DNA of 38,066 nucleotides, from contig DATFVL010000186.1 of NCBI GenBank assembly GCA_035260325.1, positions 1-38,066 of the forward strand, in the 5' to 3' direction. Of the stretch, positions 8,445 to 16,987 are shown one piece after another. Source of the stretch: Candidatus Methylomirabilota bacterium. Lineage in GTDB: Bacteria > Methylomirabilota > Methylomirabilia > Rokubacteriales > CSP1-6. The position numbers and the translations under genes were made by a program. Position 1 is the first letter of the stretch, and each line of letters starts with the position of its first letter. Under the pieces are notes generated by a model. It was not told the DNA's origin. It made no database searches and saw only the letters and a program-made list of their open reading frames with translations.

Positions 8445-9671
8445 ATGGCCCTGAAGTTCCCGATCTTCATGGACGCGCAGTCGACGACGCCGGTGGACCC
8501 GCGGGTCGTCGACGCGATGCTGCCGTACTTCACCGAGAAGTTCGGCCATCCGGCGAGCCGTAACCACCCGTTCGGCTGGGAGGCCGAGGCGGCGGTCGAC
8601 GCGGCGCGTGCGCAGCTGGCGCGCCTGATCGGTGCCCGCGACCCGAAGGAGCTCGTCTTCACGTCGGGGGGGACGGAGTCGATCAATCTCGCGCTCAAGG
8701 GCATCGCCGAGATGTACCGGGAGAAGGGCAACCACATCGTCACGACGGTCATCGAGCAGCGGGCGGGCCTGGACGTGTGCAAGCGCCTCGAGCGGCAGGG
8801 CGTCGAGGTCACGTACGTGGGCGTGCAGCCGGACGGTCTCGTGGACGTCGAGGCGATCCGCAAGGCGATCACCGACAAGACCATCCTGATCTCGGTGATG
8901 TTCGCGAACAACGAGATCGGGACGATCCAGGACATCGCCGCGATCGGCAAGCTCGCCAAGGAGAAGGGCATCATCTTCCACACGGACGCGACGCAGGCGC
9001 TCGGGAAGATCCCGGTGGACGTGGAAGGGATGGGCATCGACCTGCTCTCGTGCACCTCCCACCTGGTCTACGGCCCGAAGGGCGTCGGCGCGCTGTACGT
9101 CCGGCGCAAGGGGCCGCGCGTGCGCATCGCGCCGCTCATCGACGGCGGCGGCCACGAGCGTGGGATGCGGTCGGGCACGCTGCCGGTGCCGCTCATCGTC
9201 GGGTTCGGCCGCGCCGCGGAGCTCTGCGGCGAGGTGATGGCGGAAGAGCGCGTGCGTCTGGCGAAGCTGCGCGACCGGCTTCAGGATCTGATCCTCTCCA
9301 ACGTGGACGAGGCGTTCCTGAATGGGCACCCGGAGCGGCGCCTGCCGCACAACCTGAACATCTCCTTCGCCTACGTCGAGGGCGAGTCGTTCCTGATGGG
9401 CCTGAACAAGGAGACCGCGCTCTCCTCGGGCTCGGCCTGCACCTCCTCGACGCTCGAGCCCTCGTACGTCATCGCGGCGCTCGGGGCGAGCGCGGAGCTC
9501 GCGCATTCGTCCATCCGGTGGAGCCTCCACCGCTTCAACACGGAGGAGGAGGTCGACTACGTGGGGAAGCGGACGATCGAGGTCGTCACGCGGCTCCGCG
9601 AGATGTCGCCGCTCTACGAGCTCGCCAAGGAAGGCGTCGATATCAAGTCCATCCAGTGGAAGGCTGAGTAA
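8445..9671 (+). CDS. iscS: IscS-like cysteine desulfurase homologue lacking the PLP lysine (probable pseudoenzyme)
   Basis: 408 residues from ATG 8445 (AGGAG about 9 nt upstream; a GTG at 8439 sits too close to it). Group-I IscS throughout: TTPVDPRV, FTSGGTES, NNEIG, TDATQ, GGGHERGMRSGTLPV, the persulfide loop SSGSACTS with Cys332, and the C-terminal GVDIKSIQW that docks IscU. Two catalytic positions are changed. The S-G-H-K-I-Y-G-P-K-G motif reads T-S-H-L-V-Y-G-P-K-G, so the PLP Schiff-base lysine is Leu207 (CTG 9063-9065). The PLP-stacking E-H-K-A is E-Q-R-A (Gln105, 8757-8759). The lysine change needs two base substitutions and the frame is intact, so a read error is unlikely. Normal desulfuration is not expected. 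An Archaeoglobus fulgidus IscS without this lysine is known. A docking or sulfur-accepting role is possible. Confidence 0.93.
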   Translation: MALKFPIFMDAQSTTPVDPRVVDAMLPYFTEKFGHPASRNHPFGWEAEAAVDAARAQLARLIGARDPKELVFTSGGTESINLALKGIAEMYREKGNHIVTTVIEQRAGLDVCKRLERQGVEVTYVGVQPDGLVDVEAIRKAITDKTILISVMFANNEIGTIQDIAAIGKLAKEKGIIFHTDATQALGKIPVDVEGMGIDLLSCTSHLVYGPKGVGALYVRRKGPRVRIAPLIDGGGHERGMRSGTLPVPLIVGFGRAAELCGEVMAEERVRLAKLRDRLQDLILSNVDEAFLNGHPERRLPHNLNISFAYVEGESFLMGLNKETALSSGSACTSSTLEPSYVIAALGASAELAHSSIRWSLHRFNTEEEVDYVGKRTIEVVTRLREMSPLYELAKEGVDIKSIQWKAE

Positions 9672-9683
9672 GGGAGGCCGCGC

Positions 9684-10094
9684 ATGGCGTACAGCGAGAA
9701 GGTCGTCGATCACTACAACAACCCGCGCAATGTCGGCTCGTTCGCGAAGGACACGCCGGGCGTCGGGACGGGGCTCGTGGGCGCGCCGGAGTGCGGCGAC
9801 GTGATGAAGCTCCAGATCAAGGTGAATGTCGAGACCGGCGTGATCGAGGACGCGAAGTTCAAGACCTTCGGGTGCGGCAGTGCGATCGCGTCGTCGAGCC
9901 TGGCGACCGAGTGGCTGAAGGGCAAGTCCGTCGACGAGGCCGCCAAGATCAAGAACACCGACATCGTGAACGAGCTGAAGCTGCCGCCGGTGAAGATCCA
10001 CTGCTCGGTGCTCGCCGAGGACGCGATCAAGGCGGCGCTGTCGGATTACAAAGAGAAGTGGGCCGCCGCGAATGCGGCGGCTGAGTCGAAATAG
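9684..10094 (+). CDS. iscU: Fe-S cluster assembly scaffold IscU
   Basis: 136 residues. It builds [2Fe-2S]/[4Fe-4S] clusters from persulfide sulfur and iron and passes them on with HscA/HscB. All ligands are present: Cys37 with following Asp39 (PECGD), Cys64 (FGCGS) and Cys107 in K-I-H-C-S-V-L-A. The HscA-recognition L-P-P-V-K motif is intact just before Cys107. The C-terminal lysine/alanine tail is slightly longer than in E. coli (128 residues). Twelve nt after iscS with a GGGAGG ribosome site. This scaffold looks fully functional, in contrast to the IscS next to it. Confidence 0.97.
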   Translation: MAYSEKVVDHYNNPRNVGSFAKDTPGVGTGLVGAPECGDVMKLQIKVNVETGVIEDAKFKTFGCGSAIASSSLATEWLKGKSVDEAAKIKNTDIVNELKLPPVKIHCSVLAEDAIKAALSDYKEKWAAANAAAESK

Positions 10095-10113
10095 GGACGG
10101 GAGGCGAGGCGCC

Positions 10114-10443
10114 ATGGCGGTGACGTTGTCCGAGGCTGCGGCCAAGCAGGTGAAGGAGCTGAAGCAGGCCCAGAATCTGCCCGACACCGTCTTTCTTCGC
10201 ATGGGCGTGAAGGGCGGCGGGTGCTCCGGACTCTCGTACGCGCTCGAGTTCGACAGCGAGAAGGGCCCGCACGACAAGGAGTTCGAGATCGACGGGATCA
10301 AGATCGTGGTGGACAAGAAGAGCTACATCTACCTGAACGGCACCACGCTCGACTACGTCCAGCAGGGGCTGACGGGCGGCTTCACATTCGTCAACCCCCA
10401 GGCGAAGTCGAGCTGTGGATGCGGGACGTCGTTCTCGGCATAG
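10114..10443 (+). CDS. iscA: A-type Fe-S carrier IscA
   Basis: 109 residues from ATG 10114, with GGGAGGCGAGG upstream. HesB/IscA fold with the three conserved ligands Cys37 (GGGCSG), Cys101 and Cys103 (SCGCGTSFS). A-type carriers accept clusters from IscU and deliver them, mainly as [4Fe-4S], to apo-targets. The gene follows iscU by 19 nt and is followed by a strong hairpin terminator that separates it from hscB. Confidence 0.96.
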   Translation: MAVTLSEAAAKQVKELKQAQNLPDTVFLRMGVKGGGCSGLSYALEFDSEKGPHDKEFEIDGIKIVVDKKSYIYLNGTTLDYVQQGLTGGFTFVNPQAKSSCGCGTSFSA

Positions 10444-10462
10444 TCGGGTCCGCCGAACCAAC

Positions 10463-10497
10463 GCGAACGGGCCCGGCGGAGGGCCCGTTCGCATTTT
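10463..10497 (+). terminator. Rho-independent terminator within the isc operon
   Basis: A perfect 12-bp stem, GCGAACGGGCCC (10463-10474) with GGGCCCGTTCGC (10481-10492), has a 6-nt loop and is followed by ATTTTG. The short U-run suggests partial rather than complete termination. It lies between iscA and hscB and could lower chaperone-gene expression relative to the core genes. Confidence 0.75.
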
Positions 10498-10515
10498 GAG
10501 GAGTCGATAGGGCGC

Positions 10516-11083
10516 ATGGATTACTTCGAGGTCTTCGGGCTCCCCCGGAGGCTCCGTCTGGACGCGGCCGAGCTGCAGCGGAAGTTCTACGAGCTGTCGC
10601 GACGCACGCACCCGGACTTCCACCAGGCGGAGCCCGCGGAGGCGCAGGCGCGCGTGCTCGAGACCTCCGCGCGGCTCAACGCGGCGTACCGCGCGCTGCG
10701 CGACCCAATCGCGCGCATCGAGTACCTCGTGCGCCTCGAGGAGGGACGGGACACCAAGGAGGGCGCCGCCGAGAAGCCCAAGGCGCCGCCGGAGCTGCTC
10801 GCGGAGATGTTCGAGATCCAGGAAGCGCTGGAGGAGGCGAAGGCCGGCGGCCTCGACGCCGCGGGGCGTGGGGCCCTGGCGACGCAGCGGGACCGGCTGG
10901 CCGCGCGCGTGCTCGGGATCGAGTCGGACCTCGCCGGGCGGCTCAGCGAGGCCTGGGACCGGGCGGCGGCCGAGCAGCGGCGGCGCCTCATCGGGCAGTT
11001 CAAGGAGGCGCTCGCGGCGCGCGCGTACCTCCGCACCGTGATCGACGATCTGGGCACGGTACTCGGAGAGAGCCAGGACGGAC

Positions 11084-11106
<23 letters not shown>
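10516..11106 (+). CDS. hscB: J-domain co-chaperone HscB
   Basis: 196 residues. The N-terminal J-domain (1-75) has the H-P-D motif (RRTHPDF, about 32-34), which stimulates HscA ATPase. The C-terminal three-helix domain (about 90-170; ELLAEMFEIQEALEEAK) matches the IscU-binding domain of HscB. It recruits IscU to HscA for cluster transfer. Starts 18 nt after the terminator hairpin, with AGGAG at 10499-10503; its last 23 nt overlap hscA. Confidence 0.93.
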
Positions 11107-12912
<1,806 letters not shown>

Positions 12913-12913
<1 letters not shown>

Positions 12914-13266
12914 TGGCCGTCTATAAGGTCACGTTCCTCCCGCTGAACGTCACCGTGGAGGTGGACCCGGCGAAGTTCCCGCTCCAGGAGGACGGCCTCC
13001 CCGGCTCGCTTCTGGACATTGCGCTGGGAAACAACATCGATCTGCAGCACAACTGCGGCGGCAAGTGCGCCTGCACGACCTGTCATGTCATCGTGAAGGC
13101 GGGGGCGGAGAACCTGTCCAAGATGGAAGAGGACGAGGAGGACCGGCTCGATACCGCCGAGGGTCTCACGCTCCATTCCCGCCTGGGTTGTCAGGCGGTC
13201 GTGGGAGGTGATGTCGTCGTGGAAATTCCACTGTCCGGGCGAGGCGGTCACAAGGTGCCGGAGTAG
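12913..13266 (+). CDS. fdx: [2Fe-2S] ferredoxin of the ISC system
   Basis: 117 residues from ATG 12913, sharing one base with the hscA stop. Adrenodoxin/ISC-type ferredoxin with cluster cysteines Cys48, Cys54 and Cys57 (C-x5-C-x2-C) and Cys93 in L-G-C-Q. An extra Cys52 lies inside the loop, as in E. coli Fdx. The D-E-E-D-R-L-D acidic stretch is the partner-docking helix. It supplies electrons for persulfide reduction and cluster coupling on IscU. Confidence 0.94.
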
Positions 13267-13271
13267 CTCGT

Positions 13272-13478
13272 ATGAGCATGACGTGGCGCGACACCGAGGA
13301 CATCGCGATCGCGCTCAGCGAGCGCCACCCGGACCTCGACCCGCTGACGGTCCGCTTCACGGACCTCCACCGGTGGGTGACGGAGCTCCCGGGCTTCTCC
13401 GACGACGCGAAGGCTTCGAACGAATCGACCCTGGAGAAGATCCAGATGGCCTGGCTGGAGGAGTACCGCAACCGATGA
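13272..13478 (+). CDS. iscX: IscX (YfhJ) Fe-S assembly regulator
   Basis: 68 residues and a clear IscX: W-R-D-T-E-D-I-A near the start, H-P-D-x-D-P, R-F-T-D-L-H-x-W-V-x-L-P-x-F, and the W-L-E-E-Y tail. IscX is a small acidic protein that binds IscS (and iron) and tunes desulfurase activity. Retaining IscX with an IscS that appears inactive is notable. Five nt after fdx; last gene of the operon. Confidence 0.95.
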   Translation: MSMTWRDTEDIAIALSERHPDLDPLTVRFTDLHRWVTELPGFSDDAKASNESTLEKIQMAWLEEYRNR

Positions 13479-13487
13479 GCGTGGCGC

Positions 13488-13607
13488 GCCGGGAGGGCAG
13501 ATCCCTCGTCGACCACGCTGGCCCCAATGCGCCAGCCAGCGCTCGATGCGGTGCGATCCTGACCGACCCCAGAAGCTACGGGTCTCCGAGAGATCTGCCC
13601 TCCCGGC
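13488..13607. repeat. 16-bp perfect inverted repeat between iscX and the DsrE-type genes
   Basis: GCCGGGAGGGCAGATC (13488-13503) is exactly complementary to GATCTGCCCTCCCGGC (13592-13607), enclosing 88 nt. A smaller hairpin GCTGGC/GCCAGC (13517-13536) lies inside. No coding potential is recognised in 13479-13669. The position between convergent transcription units suggests a bidirectional terminator, but there is no U-tract. A structured RNA or a decayed MITE-like element are alternatives. Confidence 0.6.
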
Positions 13608-13669
13608 TCCGCGTCACGGGTCTCGGAAGGGTTCCCGCCCCCGGCCGCGACGGCATCGGTGCGGCACGG

Positions 13670-13894
13670 CTACCAGGTGATGACGTGGTCGGACTCGAAG
13701 ATCAGGTCGAGGAGCCGGGAGTAGGACAGCTCGTCGGGGACGCGGTGGACGGCGGCGCCGGTCGGGAGCGCGGGCCGCGCGGCGCCCGGCAGGAGCACGA
13801 CGGTCACGCGGTCGCCGGCGCCGAGGCTCTGCTCGATCGCGGCGCGGGCGAGGGCCGCGTCGGAGGTCTTCAGGAGATGGAGCACCGCCGCCAT
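13670..13894 (-). CDS. DsrH/TusB-like sulfur relay subunit
   Basis: 74 residues. N-terminal VLHLLKTSD and the C-terminal S-Y-x-x-L-L-D-L-I-F-x-x-D-x-V-I-T-W signature match DsrH/TusB. No cysteine is present, as is common for the TusB-type subunit. Its ATG shares one base with the TGA of the upstream DsrF-like gene, so they are coupled. Last gene of a three-gene minus-strand operon. In the family these subunits form a heterohexamer carrying persulfide sulfur. Confidence 0.75.
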   Translation of the reverse strand: MAAVLHLLKTSDAALARAAIEQSLGAGDRVTVVLLPGAARPALPTGAAVHRVPDELSYSRLLDLIFESDHVITW

Positions 13895-14250
13895 CAGAAC
13901 ACGAGGACGCGGCGCCCCTGGCGCAGCAGCTCGGCGATTCGCTCGCGCGTGACGGGGATGACCTCGTGCGCATCGGCGTTCCAGTCGGGAGCTGGAGGGA
14001 TCGCGTCCGTCTCGACGTGGAAGGGGATGCCGAGCGCCTTGAGATTCGCGCGGAACTTATTGATGTCGTCGCCGTCCACGAGGTCGTCGGTGTCCTCGTC
14101 GAGCAGGTGCGCCGCCGGCCCGGTGAGCACGAACGTCACGTCGTTCTCGCCGGCGACGATGCCGAGCCCGATGCGCATGGCCTCGTTGGCCCGGTGCGAC
14201 GCGCGCGGGTCCGCCGAGATCAGGACGACGACCGGCGGACGCTCGGGCAC
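13894..14250 (-). CDS. DsrE/DsrF-family protein (TusC-like), no cysteine
   Basis: 118 residues from GTG 14250. DsrE-superfamily alpha/beta fold: VVVLISADP, then an A-x-x-A-M-R-x-G helix and V-T-F-V-L-T-G-P-A. The sequence contains no cysteine, so it cannot itself carry persulfide and is more likely a structural partner, as TusC/DsrF are in known complexes. Stop to start spacing from the upstream DsrE-like gene is 4 nt. The paralogue assignment (TusC versus general DsrE) is inference from gene order. Confidence 0.7.
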   Translation of the reverse strand: MPERPPVVVLISADPRASHRANEAMRIGLGIVAGENDVTFVLTGPAAHLLDEDTDDLVDGDDINKFRANLKALGIPFHVETDAIPPAPDWNADAHEVIPVTRERIAELLRQGRRVLVF

Positions 14251-14254
14251 GGAT

Positions 14255-14578
14255 TCAGTTGAGCGCGACGAAGCGGTCGGTGCCGTTGATCAGGTCGGTC
14301 AGCACCACGAGGCCGCAGTAGGTGACGCGGTCGGCGTCCTTGAGGGGAATGCGGCGCTTCTGGCAGCCGTAGGCGCACACGAAGAGCTTCGCGCCGCGGT
14401 CGGGCAGCGCGCGGATGCGCGGGTCGTCGAGCGCGCGGACGCCGTCGTCGATCAGGTACAGATAGAGCTCGGCGCCGCGGTCGAGCGCCGCGCCCGCGAG
14501 CCCCACGGCCGTCTCGAGGTTCGCGTGCTCGAGCCCCGTGGACAGCAGCACACCGAGTTTCTTCTTCGCGAGGTCCAT
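14255..14578 (-). CDS. DsrE-family sulfurtransferase (TusD/DsrE-like)
   Basis: 107 residues from ATG 14578; an upstream in-frame ATG at 14617 would add 13 residues without family character. The DsrE fold includes KLGVLLSTG and E-L-Y-L-Y-L-I-D-D-G-V. Cysteines 68 and 72 (F-V-C-A-Y-G-C-Q-K-R) sit where DsrE/TusD places the sulfur-accepting cysteine; Cys88 is a third. Likely accepts persulfide from a cysteine desulfurase and relays it. Divergent from the NifS-type desulfurase gene, whose start is only 43 nt away, suggesting a shared control region and a functional link. Confidence 0.78.
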   Translation of the reverse strand: MDLAKKKLGVLLSTGLEHANLETAVGLAGAALDRGAELYLYLIDDGVRALDDPRIRALPDRGAKLFVCAYGCQKRRIPLKDADRVTYCGLVVLTDLINGTDRFVALN

Positions 14579-14621
14579 CGCGGATCGAGCGTAGCACCGT
14601 ACTGAACAGGAGAGCAAGGGA

Positions 14622-15779
14622 ATGAGCCGACGAGTGTATCTCGATCACAACGCATCGACGCCCGTGCACCCCGAGGTGCTGGCCGAGATGGTGCCGTTCT
14701 TCGCCGAGGTCTACGGGAACCCCTCGAGCATCCACGGCTTCGGGCGCGAGGCGCGCGACGGCGTCGAGCAGGCGCGCGAGCGCATCGGGCGCTTCCTCAC
14801 GGTCCCGCCGCAGGAGATCGTCTTCACCTCGGGCGGCACGGAGTCCGACAACTTCGGCGTGAAGGGCCTGGCGTGGGCGCGCGGCAAGGGGCACCTCATC
14901 ACGTCGCGCGTCGAGCACCACGCGGTCCTGCGGACCTGCCAGGCGCTCGAGGCGCACGGCTTCGACGTCACCTACGTCGGCGTGGACGCCCACGGCGTGG
15001 TGGACCCGGACGACGTCCGGCGCGCCCTCCGGCCCGACACGATCGCGATCAGCCTCATGCACGCCAACAGCGAGGTGGGGACGCTCCAGCCGATCGGCGC
15101 GATCGGCCGCCTCGCGCGCGAGTGCGGGATCCCCTTCCACGTGGACGCCGTCCAGACCTTCGGCAAGCTCCCGCTCGACGTCGAGGCGCTCGGCGTGGAC
15201 GTGCTCTCGTTCTCGGGCCACAAGATCTACGGCCCGAAGGGCATCGCCGGGCTCTACGTCAGGAAGGGCACCCGGATGGTTGCGATCCAGCACGGTGGCG
15301 AGCACGAGCGGCGCCGGCGCGCCGGGACCGAGAACGTGCCCGGCATCGTCGGCCTCGGCAAGGCGGTCGAGGTGCGGGCCCGCGACATGCGCGCCGAGGC
15401 GGAGCGGGTCACGGCGCTGCGGAACCGCCTGTGGGAGGGCGTGCGGGCCCGCGTCCCGGAGATCCGGCTCTCGGGGCACCCGACGGAACGGCTGCCCGGC
15501 ACGGCGAGCCTCCTCGTCCGCCACGTGGAGTCGGAATCCATCGTGCTCGGCCTGGATCTCAAGGGCATCGCGGTGTCGGCCGGGTCGGCCTGCACCGCGG
15601 GCAACGTCGAGCCGTCGCACGTCCTGGTCGCGATGGGGGTGCCGCTCGACTGGGCCATGGGCGCGGTGCGCTGCTCGCTCGGCCGCTCGACCACCGCGGA
15701 GGACATCGACTACGTGATCGAGAGCGTCGAGACGGTCGTGACGAAGCTCAGGCGGGCGATGCCGGTCGGGGCGGCATGA
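14622..15779 (+). CDS. nifS: NifS-type cysteine desulfurase, catalytically intact
   Basis: 385 residues. It is PLP-dependent and converts cysteine to alanine plus enzyme-bound persulfide. All key residues are present: E-H-H-A with PLP-stacking His99, the VDAVQ loop, S-G-H-K-I-Y-G-P-K-G with Schiff-base Lys201, and G-S-A-C-T-A-G with persulfide Cys324. It is shorter than the ISC-operon homologue and closer to NifS. The stop overlaps the start of the adjacent scaffold by ATGA. No nitrogenase gene is nearby, so the role is general Fe-S or sulfur supply. It is the only clearly active desulfurase in the window. Confidence 0.95.
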   Translation: MSRRVYLDHNASTPVHPEVLAEMVPFFAEVYGNPSSIHGFGREARDGVEQARERIGRFLTVPPQEIVFTSGGTESDNFGVKGLAWARGKGHLITSRVEHHAVLRTCQALEAHGFDVTYVGVDAHGVVDPDDVRRALRPDTIAISLMHANSEVGTLQPIGAIGRLARECGIPFHVDAVQTFGKLPLDVEALGVDVLSFSGHKIYGPKGIAGLYVRKGTRMVAIQHGGEHERRRRAGTENVPGIVGLGKAVEVRARDMRAEAERVTALRNRLWEGVRARVPEIRLSGHPTERLPGTASLLVRHVESESIVLGLDLKGIAVSAGSACTAGNVEPSHVLVAMGVPLDWAMGAVRCSLGRSTTAEDIDYVIESVETVVTKLRRAMPVGAA

Positions 15780-16156
15780 GGTACAGCGAGACGCTCGTGG
15801 ACCACTTCCTCAACCCGCGCAACGCGGGGTTGATGCGCGAGCCCGACGGCACCGGCGAGGGCGAGTACGCGGGCTGCGGCGACCTCGCGCGCTTCTTCCT
15901 CCGCGTCCGCGCCGGGCGGGCGGTGGAGGTGCGCTTCCAGACGTACGGCTGCGGCCCGACGATCGCGGCGGCGAGCATCGCGAGCGAGCTCAGCCGCGGG
16001 CGCACCGTCGACGAGCTCCGCCGCCTCACGGCCGAGGAGATCGAGTCGGCGCTGGAGGGGCTGCCCGCGGACCGCAGGCACGCCGCCGACGTCGCGGCCG
16101 CCGGGCTTCGCGCGGCCGCGCACGATTATCTCAGTCGGGAGGGGGCGCATGTTTGA
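15776..16156 (+). CDS. IscU/NifU-N-like scaffold lacking the third cysteine
   Basis: 126 residues from ATG 15776 (ATGA overlap with nifS). IscU fold: Y-S-E-T-L-V-D-H-F-x-N-P-R-N, Cys34 with Asp36 (AGCGD), Cys59 (YGCGP). Where IscU reads L-P-P-x-K-x-H-C-S, this protein reads L-P-A-D-R-R-H-A-A: the histidine is kept but the third cluster cysteine is Ala103 (16082-16084). The HscA-binding L-P-P-V-K motif is also lost. Cluster assembly would need another ligand, or the protein acts as a carrier or partner. It overlaps cysE by 8 nt. Confidence 0.9.
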   Translation: MRYSETLVDHFLNPRNAGLMREPDGTGEGEYAGCGDLARFFLRVRAGRAVEVRFQTYGCGPTIAAASIASELSRGRTVDELRRLTAEEIESALEGLPADRRHAADVAAAGLRAAAHDYLSREGAHV

Positions 16157-16811
16157 GGCGATCCGGCGGGACATCGAGGCGGTGCTCGAGCGCGACCCGG
16201 CGGTGCGCTCGAAGCTCGAGGTGGTGCTGTGCTATCCGGGCGTCCACGCGCTCGTGCTCCACCGCCTGGCCCACCGGATCTGGCTGGCGGGCTGGACGAC
16301 GCTCGCGCGCTTCGTGTCGCACGTCGCACGCTTCCTCACGGGCATCGAGATCCACCCGGCGGCGAAGCTCGGCCCCGGCCTCTTCATCGACCACGGCATG
16401 GGCGTGGTCATCGGCGAGACGGCCGAGGTCGGGGAGGACGTGACGATCTACCAGGGCGTGAGCCTCGCGGGGACGAGCCTCAAGCGGGAGAAGCGCCACC
16501 CCACGCTCGGGAACAACGTCGTCGTCGGCGCGGGGGCTAAGATCATCGGCGGGTTCAAGATCGGCGACGGCAGCCGCATCGGCGCGGGCTCCGTCGTCGT
16601 GCGCGAGGTGCCGCCCAACTCCGTTGTCGTGGGCGTCCCGGGGCGGGTAACATACAAGGACGGCCAGCGGGTCGAGGGCGAGATCGACCTCGACCAGACC
16701 GACCTGCCGGACCCGGTGAGCCGCGCGCTCGAGCAGCTGCTCGAGCGGATCCGGACGCTCGAGGCTGACGTCGAGACGCTGCGGAAGAACCTCAAGGAGG
16801 AGCAGCCGTGA
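16149..16811 (+). CDS. cysE: Serine O-acetyltransferase
   Basis: 220 residues. It makes O-acetylserine, the direct precursor for cysteine synthesis. A helical N-terminal region is followed by a left-handed beta-helix of hexapeptide repeats: [34 protein letters not shown] fragments with the catalytic D-H-G-M-G, then [14 protein letters not shown] and V-P-G-R-V. A C-terminal coiled-coil-like tail (about 180-220) replaces the usual cysteine-synthase-docking end. The gene is joined to a desulfurase and scaffold pair, so cysteine supply and consumption are likely co-expressed. Confidence 0.93.
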   Translation: MFEAIRRDIEAVLERDPAVRSKLEVVLCYPGVHALVLHRLAHRIWLAGWTTLARFVSHVARFLTGIEIHPAAKLGPGLFIDHGMGVVIGETAEVGEDVTIYQGVSLAGTSLKREKRHPTLGNNVVVGAGAKIIGGFKIGDGSRIGAGSVVVREVPPNSVVVGVPGRVTYKDGQRVEGEIDLDQTDLPDPVSRALEQLLERIRTLEADVETLRKNLKEEQP

Positions 16812-16987
16812 CGCCGAAGGACGTGCTGAGCCTGAAAGAAGCGTCGACCTACCTCGCGATGGACGAGACCACGCTGAAGACGCTGGCGATCGACCGGCTC
16901 ATCCCCGCGCTCCAGCTCGACGGCGCGTGGGTCTTCTCCAAGAAGTCCATCGACAAGTGGCGGAGCCAGCAAGCCCGGCGCGGGTGA
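16808..16987 (+). CDS. Small helix-turn-helix protein (excisionase/MerR-like fold)
   Basis: 59 residues from GTG 16808, overlapping the cysE stop by GTGA. Sequence features: L-S-L-K-E-A-S-x-Y-L at 7-16, a T-L-K-T-L recognition helix, [11 protein letters not shown] at the end. This is the standard short excisionase-family DNA-binding fold. No integrase or phage gene is near, so it is more likely a small regulator of the cysE/nifS operon than a true excisionase. Its stop overlaps the next gene's GTG start. Confidence 0.75.
   Translation: MTPKDVLSLKEASTYLAMDETTLKTLAIDRLIPALQLDGAWVFSKKSIDKWRSQQARRG

Noticed and set aside
8388-10316. 642-codon open frame on the minus strand opposite iscS-iscU
   Set aside because: Antisense shadow of high-GC codon use; repetitive Arg/Ala/Asp-rich translation with no family motifs, while the plus strand encodes recognisable proteins throughout.
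14622-16156. Calling the nifS/scaffold pair part of a nitrogen-fixation cluster
   Set aside because: No nitrogenase or accessory nif genes nearby; the pair is linked to cysE and DsrE-type genes instead.
16808-16987. Excisionase-like gene as evidence of a prophage or integrative element
   Set aside because: No integrase, attachment-site duplication or compositional change; it overlaps housekeeping genes on both sides.
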